Positions 8,763-19,397 of a stretch of 64,000 nt of DNA are shown piece after piece. This DNA is from Burkholderiales bacterium. GTDB taxonomy: Bacteria > Pseudomonadota > Gammaproteobacteria > Burkholderiales > WYBJ01. The stretch spans positions 266,645-330,644 of the forward strand of contig JALHQN010000005.1 of the NCBI GenBank assembly GCA_022841915.1, in the 5' to 3' direction. A program made the translations under genes and the position numbers. The notes beneath the pieces were generated by a model, which worked only from the letters and a program-made list of their open reading frames with translations, was not told the DNA's origin and searched no databases. The first letter of the stretch is position 1, and each line of letters starts with the position of its first letter.

Positions 8763-9084
8763 CTCACGTCGTTACGCTCCCAGGGGCCGGAAATCGCGGC
8801 GTGTCGCCTCGACCCGGCCCTTCGTGTTTCTAGCTCTCAGCGGGTGCCCTTTCTGTCGTGAGTTGCGGCGCGATTTCGGGGTTTCACCAGGATCTATTCA
8901 TACGTCATCGCAGGGGCGGTAGCCTCGGCGCAGCGCGTAGGGTGCCTTCTCCCTCTTTGTTGCGGCATTCGTCGAGGCGAATCGGGTGGGTTCGAACGAG
9001 CCGCGGCGATTTCTCGCGCTCGGAACCGCCCGGCCGGGTTAACATTCGGATGCCGAAGTTGCCGATTGATGAGACAATGCAGCC
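8763..9084. other. Intergenic gap after the SWIB gene
   Basis: This 322-bp stretch has no convincing gene. Shortly after the SWIB stop, GGGGCCGG near 8780 and CCGGCCC near 8815 could pair across a 20-odd-base loop and act as a weak terminator. Open frames on the minus strand across 8894-9103 are rich in Arg/Pro/Ala and look like shadows. Confidence 0.4.
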
Positions 9085-9402
9085 ATGAGCGAACAACAGC
9101 CAATATCTCCGCGCCAGCGAATGCAAGCCTTGCTGGCTATCCCCGAGCGGCAGCGCACGGATGCACAGTGGGATGAACTGATCGAACTCGAGATCATGTT
9201 CGCCCCTGGAAATCGCGAAGGCGCTCCCCAGCCCGGACAGCCGGGACAGCCTGGTCGACGCAATCCGAATCAGGGTCAAGGCCAAGGCGGCCACCCTAAG
9301 CAGGGCGGTGGTGGCGGCGGCCCCGGCGGCGGATCTCCGCACGGGAAGAAGTCGGGCGGCAAGAAGTTTCACAAGCGTCCACCCAAACCGAACACTCCCT
9401 GA
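9085..9402 (+). CDS. Small hypothetical protein with Gly/Pro-rich basic tail
   Basis: A 105-residue protein without a recognised domain. Residues 1-50 look like a folded helical segment (SPRQRMQALLAIPERQRTDAQWDELIELE, MFAPGNR), while residues 51-105 are low-complexity Pro/Gln, then poly-Gly, then Lys/His-rich (KKSGGKKFHKRPPKP). Similar small proteins with an LLAIPERxRTDxQWDEL core followed by a disordered tail are, from memory, common in betaproteobacteria. No signal peptide. The tail composition would suit nucleic-acid or ribosome contact, but that is a guess. Codon-position composition and a sensible start after the upstream gap support a real gene. Confidence 0.7.
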   Translation: MSEQQPISPRQRMQALLAIPERQRTDAQWDELIELEIMFAPGNREGAPQPGQPGQPGRRNPNQGQGQGGHPKQGGGGGGPGGGSPHGKKSGGKKFHKRPPKPNTP

Positions 9403-10011
9403 AGCCGTCGCCGGTTCCCGATCGCGCCGGCTCAGCGCTGGGGCACGGGGTCTTCTCCGGCCTGTTCGAGGCGCCAGGATCCAGTTTCTGAACGATTGTG
9501 CTTGCCCGCGCTGTTCACAGGCGGGCATTGTTCATTTGGCCCGCCATCACGTGAGCGGCCCCCTCGGTGCTAACACACCGCCTCGCCTGAGTACGGTGTC
9601 CTCGAGTCTGTCGGCTGCCTCGAAGCGATCGCCGGCGTAGCTCTGTTCGATGTGGCTGTGCGGGTCGCTCCAATCGCTGTTGCCATGTCCGCGCAGACCG
9701 AGGGCGCGCGCAGGGAAAAAAGCGTCTGAAGCTGCTCGCGGCGAAATCGTACCCGTGCGCCTGGGCTGCGCCCCCATGAATTCAGAGCATGGTCTGTTTG
9801 GCGGGGGTGCCGTAGTCGAGTTCGCTCAGGCGCAAGCCGGCGCCACGCCCAAACCGTGGGAACGAGGCGCTCGACGCGGCGTGGGTTCAGGCGGGTCGAC
9901 GGCGTCGGCATCTCGCAGCACGATCAATCTCGCGGGAATCGGGAAGCGAGCGGTGTTCGCTTACTCGTCTGCTCGATTACCCATGGCCGGTGGCTGCGAC
10001 GGCTACGCCGT
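9403..10011. other. 609-bp gap between the small hypothetical gene and ada
   Basis: No convincing gene. Frames here on both strands code for Arg/Pro/Ser-rich text without family signatures. One clean hairpin at 9503-9527 is listed separately. The rest shows no recognisable RNA gene or repeat. Confidence 0.4.
9503..9527 (+). terminator. Possible terminator hairpin downstream of the small hypothetical gene
   Basis: TGCCCGC (9503-9509) pairs perfectly with GCGGGCA (9521-9527) across an 11-base loop and is followed by TTGTTCATTT. The T-tract is interrupted and the hairpin is 100 bp past the stop codon, so this is a moderate call. Confidence 0.35.
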
Positions 10012-11142
10012 TCAACTTGGCTCGCCATCGGTCAAAGGCGCCGTAGGCAACTCGGCGTCGGGGCGGCTTTCCTTGGTCAGCAGGGCACGCTTGCGCTCGA
10101 CGCCCCAGCGATAGCTCGACAGGCTGCCGTCCGAGCGCACGGCACGATGACACGGTATGGCGACGGCGATCGCATTCGCCGCACATGCGCTGCCCACTGC
10201 CCGGACGGCGTTGGGGGCGCCAATCCGCCGTGCAAGCTGAGCGTAGCTTATGGTCGATCCCCCGGGCACCTCGGTCAGCGCTTGCCATACCAGACGCTGA
10301 AAGGCTGTGCCGCGAATATCGAGATCGAGATCGTGTGGTCGCTCGGGCTTTCCGAGTAGGCGTATGACATCGACGAGTTGTTGTTGCAGGGCCGCATCAG
10401 CGCCCTCGAGTCGGGCGTCCGGAAAGCGGTCGCGAAGCTCGCCTAGCAGGCAATCGCGCTGCTCCCCCATCAGAATGGCGCAGATGCCCTTGAGGGTCGC
10501 TGCCACCAGCACGCAACCCAGCCAGCAGTCGCCGAAGGCGAAGCGGATCGTTTCCTCCCGCCCGCCCCGACGGTAGCGCGACGGCGTCATGCCGAGGGAC
10601 CGGGAGGCCTCGGCATAGAACGCCGAGTGCGAGCCGTAGCCGGTGTCGTGGATCGCTGCGGTCACGCTCGGGGCCGTGCTCAGCGACGATCGAAGCTGCT
10701 TGGCGCGATGAGTGCTTGCATAAGCTTTGGGCGTCACCCCGACGATGGACTTGAACAGCCGGTGCAGGTGCCACGGGCTCATGCCGGCCTGTTGTGCGAG
10801 TGCCTGCAAGGACGGCGAGGTATCGGCCGACTCGATTTGTCGGCATAGGCGCGCGACGAGCGCCGTGCGCTGCGCAATCGGGCTCGGCGTATCGGGTCGA
10901 CATCGGCGGCAGGGGCGATAGCCCGCTTGGACGGCCGCGGCGGCCGCGGGATGAAATTCGACATGGCTTCGCAGCGGCCTGCGGGCGGGGCAGGTCGGGC
11001 GGCAATAGATGCCCGTGGTGCGTACTGCGTAGACGAAGGTCTCGTCGAAGGCCGGGTCGCGTCGCAACACCGCAGTCCAGCGCTCTTCGTCCTCGCGGTT
11101 CGGGGTATCGGTCGGATGCGTTTCCTTGCGATGCGCGGTCAT
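10012..11142 (-). CDS. ada: Ada: methyl-accepting DNA repair protein and transcriptional activator
   Basis: A 376-residue bifunctional protein. Residues 20-85 form the zinc-binding phosphotriester methyl acceptor with the four cysteines C47, C51, C78 and C81 (TGIYCRPTCPAR, PCRRC). Residues 95-192 are an AraC-type helix-turn-helix (LQALAQQAGMSPWHLHRLFKSIVGVTPKAY, GYGSHSAFYAEASRSLGMTPS). Residues 275-355 are the O6-methylguanine-DNA methyltransferase with the PCHR active site and acceptor C331. It removes alkyl groups from DNA and, when methylated at the N-terminal cysteine, activates the adaptive response. No alkB or alkA is adjacent. Length and order match the full-length Ada. Confidence 0.96.
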   Translation of the reverse strand: MTAHRKETHPTDTPNREDEERWTAVLRRDPAFDETFVYAVRTTGIYCRPTCPARRPLRSHVEFHPAAAAAVQAGYRPCRRCRPDTPSPIAQRTALVARLCRQIESADTSPSLQALAQQAGMSPWHLHRLFKSIVGVTPKAYASTHRAKQLRSSLSTAPSVTAAIHDTGYGSHSAFYAEASRSLGMTPSRYRRGGREETIRFAFGDCWLGCVLVAATLKGICAILMGEQRDCLLGELRDRFPDARLEGADAALQQQLVDVIRLLGKPERPHDLDLDIRGTAFQRLVWQALTEVPGGSTISYAQLARRIGAPNAVRAVGSACAANAIAVAIPCHRAVRSDGSLSSYRWGVERKRALLTKESRPDAELPTAPLTDGEPS

Positions 11143-11258
11143 GTAGGGTCTCGGTCGAAGAAGTGTCGGCGGCCAGCATGCGCCGTTCCCATGATGCGCG
11201 CAGCCGGATTCTTGCTGTCGAATTCGTTCAGGCCGGCGCTGGGTGCTTGAACCGCGCG

Positions 11259-12188
11259 CTAGCCGAGAGCCGTATCCAGAAACATCATGACCGCGAAACC
11301 GACCATCAAGCCCATGGTCGCCGGGGTTTCATGACCGTTGCGGTGCGTCTCGGGGATCACCTCGTGAGAAACGACGAAGATCATGGCGCCCGCCGATAAC
11401 CCGAGGCCCAGCGGGTAGGCGATGGCCAATCCGCTGGACAGGCCCAGACCCAGAACGGCGCCGATGGGCTCCATGATTCCCGTTGCGGCGGCGATCAGGC
11501 CGGCGTGAAGCGGACGCAGCCCGGCGGCGCGCAACGCGACCGCAACGGCCAGGCCTTCGGGTAGGTCTTGCAGCGCGATTGCACTGGCGAGGGGCAGGCC
11601 GACGCTCAGATCGCCTTGGGAAAAGCTCACGCCTATGGCCATGCCTTCGGGCAGGTTGTGCAGCGTGATCGCGAACACGAACAGCCAGACCCTGTTCATG
11701 CGCTCGCAGCCAGGGCCGCAAGGACCGCCATGGGCATGCTCGTGCGGTGTGAACTGGTCGAGGCCCAGCATGAGCAGCGCCCCGAGCAGCAGGCCGGCGA
11801 CCACGATCAGCGCGCCGAGCATGCCGTCTTGGGTGAGTTCTTCGGCTGCCGCGAGTCCGGGCAGGATCAGAGAAAAACAGCTGGCCGCCAGCATCATGCC
11901 CGCTGCGAAGCCGAGCAGGCTGTCTTCGAGCCGCTCGGAGAGGTTGCGCAGCATCACGGCGAGCAAGGCACCCAAGGCGGTGGCGCCCATTCCCGCCGTG
12001 CCGCCAAGCAACGCGTGGCTGAGCTTCGTGTCGGCTCCACCCGCGAAAGCGCGGTAGACACTCGAAGCCATCAGCAAAGCCACCGCTAGAGCTGAGACGG
12101 CCAGGCCAGCGGCGACATAGGGGTGCGCGTGAGCATGCGCGGCCCATGCATGGCGCATGCCGTTCGATTGAATTCGTGCTTCGCTCAT
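11259..12188 (-). CDS. ZIP family divalent metal transporter
   Basis: A 309-residue integral membrane protein. It has the paired ZIP signatures HNLPEGMAIGVSF and ALQDLPEGLAVAVAL in helices IV and V, which form the binuclear metal site, and a His-rich loop (PHEHAHGGPCGPGCE) before helix IV. The N-terminus carries AHAHAHP. This matches GufA/ZupT-like importers of zinc, iron or other divalent cations. The start is set at 12188 (MSEARIQ) because upstream residues are unrelated, with GAGACG as a modest ribosome binding site. It is probably transcribed with the DUF808 gene that precedes it by 52 bp on the same strand. Confidence 0.92.
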   Translation of the reverse strand: MSEARIQSNGMRHAWAAHAHAHPYVAAGLAVSALAVALLMASSVYRAFAGGADTKLSHALLGGTAGMGATALGALLAVMLRNLSERLEDSLLGFAAGMMLAASCFSLILPGLAAAEELTQDGMLGALIVVAGLLLGALLMLGLDQFTPHEHAHGGPCGPGCERMNRVWLFVFAITLHNLPEGMAIGVSFSQGDLSVGLPLASAIALQDLPEGLAVAVALRAAGLRPLHAGLIAAATGIMEPIGAVLGLGLSSGLAIAYPLGLGLSAGAMIFVVSHEVIPETHRNGHETPATMGLMVGFAVMMFLDTALG

Positions 12189-12240
12189 GTTCGTCTCGCC
12201 GCAGCAGGGTGCGCCTGGCAAGATGGCGCTCGAGAGGGCT

Positions 12241-13188
<948 letters not shown>

Positions 13189-13332
13189 CGATGGGATCCT
13201 TCTTTCGCTGCGATATCGGTTGATCGCCCGGCACTGCGCGCGCGGGGCGATCGGCACTGGACAGGGAGAGGGTCCGACTATAATCGACGCATCGGGCACG
13301 CGACAAATCGAATGCCGGCGAAGGAGGGGAGC

Positions 13333-14184
13333 ATGACCACACGCGACTTCGAACACCTGATTTACGACAAGCGCGAGCATCGCGTCACGCTCACGTTGAA
13401 TCGTCCCGAGAAGATCAACGCACTGAACGAGCGTCTGACCCGCGAATTCGAACTCGCCATGCTGCAGGCCGAAGATGACGACGATGTGCGCGTCGTGGTC
13501 CTTCAGGGCGCGGGACGGGGATTTTGCGCCGGCCACGATTACGGCAAGGAGAACTTCAAGCCCGGTGAGCGGGAAACGGGACACGACACCGAACGGCACA
13601 GGATCGATTTCGAGAAGCGCATGCGGGCCTATATGCGGGTATGGGAGATCCCCAAACCCGTGATCGCCCAAGTCCACGGTGCGTGTATCGCCGCAGGGAC
13701 GATCATCGCCGGGCTTGCGGACATCGTCGTCGTCGCCGACGACGCGAAGATCGGTCCGGTGGAAGCCGCGCCCGGCATGGTGATGGGCTTGATCTGGGGC
13801 GCCTGGCTTCCCGTCGTCGGGTTGCGCAAGACCAAGGAGTTCGCTTTCCTGCATGGCACGATGGACGGCAAGGAGGCGCAGCAGTGCGGATTCGCGACGC
13901 GCTCGGTCCCGGCCGAGAGTCTTGCGGCTACCGTGGATCGCATGGCCGACGAGATCGCGCGCGTGCCGCTGGAGATCCTGATGATGAAGAAGCTCGCGAT
14001 CAATCGCAGCGCCAACCGCATGGGCGCGCGCGACATGATGGAGATCAACTTCGAAATGAGTCTCGCCGGACACTTCAGCAATACGCGCGAGCGCTGGGGC
14101 AAGCGCCTCGAGACCGAGGGTTTCAAGCAGGTCATGGCCGAATGGAAGCAAGGCACGCGCTACGACCGCAAGCGCGACGCCTAG
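13333..14184 (+). CDS. Crotonase-fold protein annotated as enoyl-CoA hydratase
   Basis: A 283-residue crotonase-superfamily protein with an AAGGAGGGGAGC ribosome binding site. It has the first oxyanion segment ([13 protein letters not shown], residues 59-71) and the second ([17 protein letters not shown]). The first catalytic glutamate of true enoyl-CoA hydratases (E144 of rat crotonase, in GGGCELA) aligns with I124 here (AAGTIIA), so ordinary hydration is doubtful; a hydrolase, isomerase or ring-opening activity is possible. It is divergent from the DUF808 gene and followed convergently by an MFS transporter. The fold is certain, the reaction is not. Confidence 0.87.
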   Translation: MTTRDFEHLIYDKREHRVTLTLNRPEKINALNERLTREFELAMLQAEDDDDVRVVVLQGAGRGFCAGHDYGKENFKPGERETGHDTERHRIDFEKRMRAYMRVWEIPKPVIAQVHGACIAAGTIIAGLADIVVVADDAKIGPVEAAPGMVMGLIWGAWLPVVGLRKTKEFAFLHGTMDGKEAQQCGFATRSVPAESLAATVDRMADEIARVPLEILMMKKLAINRSANRMGARDMMEINFEMSLAGHFSNTRERWGKRLETEGFKQVMAEWKQGTRYDRKRDA

Positions 14185-14208
14185 CCGGCTCGCCAGGCTG
14201 CTCGATCC

Positions 14209-15471
14209 TCAGGCGCGCAGGTTGACACGTGCCTGCGTGTGCCAAAGGTGCTTGCGCCAGTACAAGGTGACGACCAGCATCGAGCCCAGTCCGAAGAGGC
14301 AGTACATCGCCGCGGTCAGCGGATAGCCGAAGTGAGTGATCAGAGGGCCGGCAAGGAGCAAGCCGGGGATGTTGCCGTAGATTGCGAGCATGCGTATTCC
14401 CATCACACGTCCGCGATAGCGTTCATCCGAATTGCGCAGCAGCACCGTGGTCATCGGCACCAGCGCCAGGCATTGGGCGCATCCAGCCATGAAGAGCGCG
14501 AGCAGTCCCGTCGACGGCTGCGGCGACTGCGAGAAGAGCAGCAGCATCAGGAACCACATGGCTGCGAACGATATGGCCATGCGACTCGGGCGCATGCGGG
14601 TGCCGTAGCGACTGATCAGGATCGACCCGATCAAGGATCCAGAAGCCGCGCAAGCCACCATGTAGCCGAGCATGATGCGATCGGACGCATAGACTTCTCG
14701 CGCCACGTAAGGCAGCAGCCCGGTCATTAGGGGGAACGCGGTCAGGTTGAGCATCAACGCGAGGATCATTATTCCGAGCAGATGCGGCGTGGTCCGTACG
14801 TAGGAAAGTCCCGACTTCAAATCGCTCCACGGCGTGGGTCGGGCGGCTGCGGAGGGTGTCGAGCTTGCGTGTCGCGGCCGCTTCGTCCCGGACTTCAGCG
14901 TGAGAATCACCGCCAAAGTATAGAAGCTCGCAACGACGGCGTACGCCGGTCCGATGCCGAGGGCCGCGACCAGGCCCGCGCCGCTCAGCGCGCCGATGAT
15001 GCGGGCAGAGTCCTGCGTCGTCCGCTGAATGCTCATTGCGCTCATCAGTTGTTCACGCGGCATGGTTTCGCCCACCAGAGCCGAGCGCATGCCGATATCC
15101 GAGGGACGCACCAAGCCCATCAATCCGGCAACGATCAACACATAGGTGGGCGAGAGGGTATCGCTGAAGGCGAGCAGCATCACCATGAGAGCCAGCAGGG
15201 CGTAGAACATTCGCATGCCGCTTAGCAATGCGCGCTGGCCGATACGGTCGCCTACGACGCCGAACATGGGCGATATCAATGTTCCCAGATGTTGCAAGGA
15301 GGCGAACAAGGTGAGCAGTAGCACCGAGCCCGTTTCGCTCAGGACATACCAGCCCAGGATGAGCGTCTCCATCTCGAAAGCCCATGAGGTCGCGAGGTCC
15401 GCAGGCCACTGGTAACGGTAGCTACGGATACGGAACGGGGCTAGGATGGCGCCTCGGCGGGGGGTGTTCAA
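14209..15471 (-). CDS. Major facilitator superfamily transporter
   Basis: A 420-residue membrane protein with about twelve hydrophobic segments and an MFS-type loop motif (GVVGDRIGQRALLSG) between helices 2 and 3. The sequence resembles the MFS_3/enterobactin-exporter-like group (ATSWAFEMETLILGWYVLSETGS), suggesting drug or small-molecule efflux. The first codon is TTG at 15471; no ATG lies nearby in frame and no clear Shine-Dalgarno is seen. A 14-codon frame starting ATGACAAAG overlaps the TTG by its TGA stop (TTGA), so translational coupling is conceivable. Substrate unknown. Confidence 0.85.
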   Translation of the reverse strand: MNTPRRGAILAPFRIRSYRYQWPADLATSWAFEMETLILGWYVLSETGSVLLLTLFASLQHLGTLISPMFGVVGDRIGQRALLSGMRMFYALLALMVMLLAFSDTLSPTYVLIVAGLMGLVRPSDIGMRSALVGETMPREQLMSAMSIQRTTQDSARIIGALSGAGLVAALGIGPAYAVVASFYTLAVILTLKSGTKRPRHASSTPSAAARPTPWSDLKSGLSYVRTTPHLLGIMILALMLNLTAFPLMTGLLPYVAREVYASDRIMLGYMVACAASGSLIGSILISRYGTRMRPSRMAISFAAMWFLMLLLFSQSPQPSTGLLALFMAGCAQCLALVPMTTVLLRNSDERYRGRVMGIRMLAIYGNIPGLLLAGPLITHFGYPLTAAMYCLFGLGSMLVVTLYWRKHLWHTQARVNLRA

Positions 15472-15735
15472 GGCGTTGCTGCGGGCCTGCGGCCGCGCTC
15501 TTTCTTTGTCATGGGTCGGAGTTTAGCGGGCGTGCCAATGCTGCATGGCGTCAACGACAGAAAGCGGATTGCGCATGTGCCAGTAGTGGCGAGGCGTGCT
15601 GCATCGTAGAATGGCGGGAAGTAACGCACATTCTTCGCGTCCCTGGCAATAATCGATCGATGATCTGTCCCGCCCGTATCCGGTGCGGAGCGGCATCGAA
15701 TCGCCCGAATCGAAGCAATCACTAAGCGCTCAAAC

Positions 15736-18528
15736 ATGATCACAAGACTCTTCTCACGTTCGGCTCTTCACGAACATGCCGATCCTGCACAGCGAGTGCT
15801 CGGCGTGGCGCAACTCGAACCGGACTCCGACGAGCTCAAGAGCCTCGTGATCGACGACCCAGCCAGCGAAGTTCGGCTTGCCGCGGCACAACGCTGTGCC
15901 GACCTGCAGACGCTGGTGCGCGCGTTCGGCTCGGAGTCCGATCCGCAATTGCGATCGGCCTTATCTGCCGTGCTCGGCGGCGCGATTGCCGAGGTCGCCG
16001 ACGATGCGACCGTGCAAGTGCTGCTGCATGGCGACCAACTGGACGACGCGATCCGCGGCGAAGTCGCGCGTCGCGCTCAGGATCCCGCGCGTCGCAAGCT
16101 CGCCATCGATGCAATCCGCTCCGAGGATGCGCTGGTCGAAGTCGCCCTCGGCGCGGGCCAGGCGGAGACGCGCCTGCATGCGGCCGAGCGCGTGCAGGCG
16201 CCCGAATACCTGCAGAAGCTCGCCGATGCGGCGAAGAACCGGGATCACGGCGTCTATCGCGTCACGCGCCAACGCCTCGAAGCCATCAAGCAGCGCAACG
16301 ATCAGGACACGGAAGCCGATCTGGTGCTGGCGCAACTCGAGGCGCTTGCAGCCAAGCCCGGGCCCATTCTGAGCGAAGTCATCGATTTGAACCGGCGCTG
16401 GCAAGCGCTCGACATGAGTGCCGACGCTCAACGCCTGGCGCGGTGCGAGACGGCCCGCCGCGTCGTCCAGGAGCGGCTCGAACGCGAGCAGGAGGAGCAG
16501 CGCGCACGATCCCGGTCAGAAGCTCGCGTTATCGAGTGGATGGCGAAGCTCGATGCCACCGCGGAACTTCCCGACTCGGTGTCCCTCGGACAGTGGCGCG
16601 AAGAGTTGGCGCAGCTCCGCGCCGAGGCGCAGGAGCGCCCGGATGCCCTCTTGTCGGAGCGTCTGCAGCACGCACAGCAGCGGATTGCCGATTGGGAGCG
16701 CGAGGCCGAGGCGGTCATCGCCGCCGAGACCTTGGTGCTCGAGGCAGAACGTCTTGCCAGCGGCACTTATATCGACCACGGGGATCTGCCCGAACGTTGG
16801 GAAGCCCTCGATCGCTCGATTCGCACACCCGCCTTCACGCGTCGCTTCGAGGCGGCGCTGACCGCGGTCGATCAGCGCCGTTTGGCGCATGTGCAAGTGG
16901 CGCAGCAGGAAGCGACCGCGCTGCGTCAGCACATTCATTCGCTGCTGCATGCCGCCGAGCTGGCTTTGTCGAGCGGGCAACTGCGCGAGGCGCGCACAGG
17001 CACCGATGAAATCAAGAAGCTTCGCGTCGGCGCCGGGACGCTGCCCAAGCCGACCACGCAGCGCATCGGCCGACTGCAGCAGCAGTTGGTGGAGATGGAG
17101 CGCTGGCAGTCCTTCGGGCAGCATAACGCGCGAGTGCAGTTGTGCGAGCGTGCCGAGGCCTTGGCAGGGCATGCGGGCGAGGTGCGTCAGCTGGCCGAAG
17201 AGGTACAGAACCTGCGCAACGAGTGGAAGACGCTGGATCAGCAGTATGCAGGCGTGCCGAAGTCACTGTGGGAGCGCTTCGACCGGGCGTGCGAGAAGGC
17301 CTATGCGCCCGCCGCTCGCCATTTTGCCGAGCAGGCGACCCGCCGCAAGGAATCGCGCAAGAAGCGCGAGGATTTCATCGCGCTCGCGACCGAGCACGCG
17401 ACGATGCTGGTTTCGCAGGAGCCACGCGACTGGCGCGGTATCGAACGTTGGCTGCGCGACACCGATCAGCAATGGCGCGAAGGCGATCTGGGCAGCATCG
17501 AGCCGCGGGTCTGGAAGGAACTCGACACCCGGCTGAAGGCCGGGCTTGCGCCGCTGCGCAGTGCACTTGGTCAAGCTCGTGATCAGGCGAAGCAGGAGCG
17601 CAAGAAGTTGATCGAGCAGACGCGTGCGCTGGTCGACAAGGCGCTGGATCGGGATACGCCCGCCCAGGTGAAGGCTATACAGACGCAATGGCAGCAGCAG
17701 GCCAAGGCGATGGGGCTGGCTCAGCGCGACGAGCGCGTGCTTTGGGACGAGTTCCGCGGGGCCTGCGACGCCGTCTTCAAGGCGCGTCAGGACAAGCGCA
17801 CGCAGGACGACGGCGCCAAGGGTGAGGTGCGCCAGGCCCTTGAGCGCCTGTGCGCCGAACTCGACACACTCGCCGCTGCAAACGACAAGACCGAGCAGGA
17901 AGTGCGCCGTGCCATGCGTGCACTGCAGGACCAGTGGAAGGAGAAGGCTGGCGGCTCCGATCCCGCGTTCAGAGCGCTGGAGACCCGCTTTCGCAATGCC
18001 AGAACCGCCGTCGAGGCCGCGCTCACGTCGCGAGCCCGTTCGCGCGAAAGCGCGGTGTGGCAAACGCTGCTCGACAAGGACAAACTGTGCGAGGCGCTCG
18101 ACCGCTCGGTGCGCGACGGGGAGCAGCCCGCCGCCGATGTTTTGGAGCGTTGGAATTCACTGCCGGCTCTGACATCCGCCTGGGAGTCGAAGATGGTCGC
18201 CCGGCGGGAGGCCGCCGAGCGTGCACTGTCCGATTCGGGCGCCGCGGCGGATTACCGGAGTCGTATCGATCAGGCCGCCGGGGTGCGGCAGGAAATTCTG
18301 CTCGAACTCGAAGTGCTGCTCGGTTTGGACAGCCCGCCTGAATTCCAGGCGGACAGGCTCGCGCTGCAGGTCAAGCAACTTCGGGACCGATTCAAGACGG
18401 CGGCGACCGTGGGGCCAGAAACCGCCGGTGAACGCCTGCTCGCGTGGTGCGTTCAGCCGGGCATCGCAGAGGCACGCGATCGCGGGCGGGTCGAGCGGGT
18501 GGCGTCTGCGGTGGGACGTCGTCGCTGA
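15736..18528 (+). CDS. Long DUF349 repeat protein
   Basis: A 930-residue, almost wholly alpha-helical, highly charged protein. The N-terminal 130 residues resemble HEAT-like repeats (HADPAQRVLGVAQLEPDSDEL, DDPASEVRLAAAQRCADL). From about 370 onward it carries several DUF349 units (LWERFDRACEKAY, LWDEFRGACDAVF, FRALETRFRNARTAVEAAL), each with the W/L..F..A..A spacing. There is no signal peptide or transmembrane segment, so it is cytoplasmic. The molecular role of DUF349 proteins is poorly known. It is a single gene with its own start after a 264-bp gap, convergent with the phosphatidylserine synthase gene. Confidence 0.9.
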   Translation: MITRLFSRSALHEHADPAQRVLGVAQLEPDSDELKSLVIDDPASEVRLAAAQRCADLQTLVRAFGSESDPQLRSALSAVLGGAIAEVADDATVQVLLHGDQLDDAIRGEVARRAQDPARRKLAIDAIRSEDALVEVALGAGQAETRLHAAERVQAPEYLQKLADAAKNRDHGVYRVTRQRLEAIKQRNDQDTEADLVLAQLEALAAKPGPILSEVIDLNRRWQALDMSADAQRLARCETARRVVQERLEREQEEQRARSRSEARVIEWMAKLDATAELPDSVSLGQWREELAQLRAEAQERPDALLSERLQHAQQRIADWEREAEAVIAAETLVLEAERLASGTYIDHGDLPERWEALDRSIRTPAFTRRFEAALTAVDQRRLAHVQVAQQEATALRQHIHSLLHAAELALSSGQLREARTGTDEIKKLRVGAGTLPKPTTQRIGRLQQQLVEMERWQSFGQHNARVQLCERAEALAGHAGEVRQLAEEVQNLRNEWKTLDQQYAGVPKSLWERFDRACEKAYAPAARHFAEQATRRKESRKKREDFIALATEHATMLVSQEPRDWRGIERWLRDTDQQWREGDLGSIEPRVWKELDTRLKAGLAPLRSALGQARDQAKQERKKLIEQTRALVDKALDRDTPAQVKAIQTQWQQQAKAMGLAQRDERVLWDEFRGACDAVFKARQDKRTQDDGAKGEVRQALERLCAELDTLAAANDKTEQEVRRAMRALQDQWKEKAGGSDPAFRALETRFRNARTAVEAALTSRARSRESAVWQTLLDKDKLCEALDRSVRDGEQPAADVLERWNSLPALTSAWESKMVARREAAERALSDSGAAADYRSRIDQAAGVRQEILLELEVLLGLDSPPEFQADRLALQVKQLRDRFKTAATVGPETAGERLLAWCVQPGIAEARDRGRVERVASAVGRRR

Positions 18529-18585
18529 GGGAGATCGCAGCGTCATGTCTGGAGGGTGCAGCCGAAAGGGCTGCTCAGGCCGAAC

Positions 18586-19245
18586 TCACAGTTTGGGAAT
18601 GCGCAGCGTCTTGCTGATCATCAGTGTGCCGGAGACCGCGAACAACAGTGCCAGGGGATGCAGATATCCTCCGGCGATTTCCCAGCGTCCCCAGTAGAGG
18701 GCTTCACCGATGCGGCCTTGCCAGGCCGCCCAGGCCAGCATTGCCGTCAGCAGTACCGTGGTGGGGATTGGCGTGCCTTCGAAGTAGGCTACCTTGTCGC
18801 TCCCCCCGGACAAACTCTCCGCCGTGACGTTGTAGCGTGCCAGGCGGCTGACGCCGCAACAGACGAAGTAGATCAGGATGGCGATGTCCCAGCCGCCGGA
18901 AAGTCCCGCTGCGAAGGCGAGCGCAGCAGGCGCGACGCCGAAGGAGATGACATCCGCAAGCGAGTCGAGTTCGCGGCCGAGCGCGGAATGGGTGTGGCGG
19001 GCTCGGGCCACGCGTCCGTCGAGCATGTCGAAGACAAAGGCTGCCGGCGCCATCGCGGCGGACGCGAGGAAGTAGGCGAGCGGGGCGCCCCCCTTGTAGG
19101 CCATCGCAAGAAAGATCGCCGCTACGCCACATGCTGCGTTGGCAAGCGTCAGGAAATCCGCGAGATGGAAACTGCGGATCATGGAAAAATGACGGGTCTG
19201 GACGGGCACCTGGTTGATGGCGGGGTCGAGCCGTTCCCGAACCAT
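18586..19245 (-). CDS. pssA: CDP-diacylglycerol--serine O-phosphatidyltransferase
   Basis: A 219-residue membrane enzyme that makes phosphatidylserine from CDP-diacylglycerol and serine, the first step to phosphatidylethanolamine. It has the complete CDP-alcohol phosphotransferase motif: D76-G77, A80-R81, G90, D94 and D98 (DGRVARARHTHSALGRELDSLAD spacing). About six to eight hydrophobic segments follow the start. The ATG at 19245 has an AAGGAGGA ribosome binding site, ruling out the longer frame. This is the integral-membrane (Bacillus/archaeal-like) type common in betaproteobacteria. No phosphatidylserine decarboxylase gene is adjacent. Assignment to serine rather than glycerol phosphate rests on overall resemblance (SFHLADFLTLANAACG). 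Confidence 0.88.
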   Translation of the reverse strand: MVRERLDPAINQVPVQTRHFSMIRSFHLADFLTLANAACGVAAIFLAMAYKGGAPLAYFLASAAMAPAAFVFDMLDGRVARARHTHSALGRELDSLADVISFGVAPAALAFAAGLSGGWDIAILIYFVCCGVSRLARYNVTAESLSGGSDKVAYFEGTPIPTTVLLTAMLAWAAWQGRIGEALYWGRWEIAGGYLHPLALLFAVSGTLMISKTLRIPKL

Positions 19246-19397
19246 GCTTGTCCTCCTTGCTGGGCAATTTTCCGGCGGCATGCGGCCCTGCAAGCTTGGC
19301 TCTCGGCTGCAGACATGCGGGTCGAGTGCAGGGCCGATGGGAGAAGTAGCGCGATTCGTGCCCGGCTTTGCGGGGCAAAAATGCGGCAGGTGCGCTT

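Noticed and set aside
9650..10114. A 154-codon plus frame in the gap before ada
   Set aside because: Composition is that of shadow frames, it runs into ada antisense, and there is no ribosome binding site or family match.
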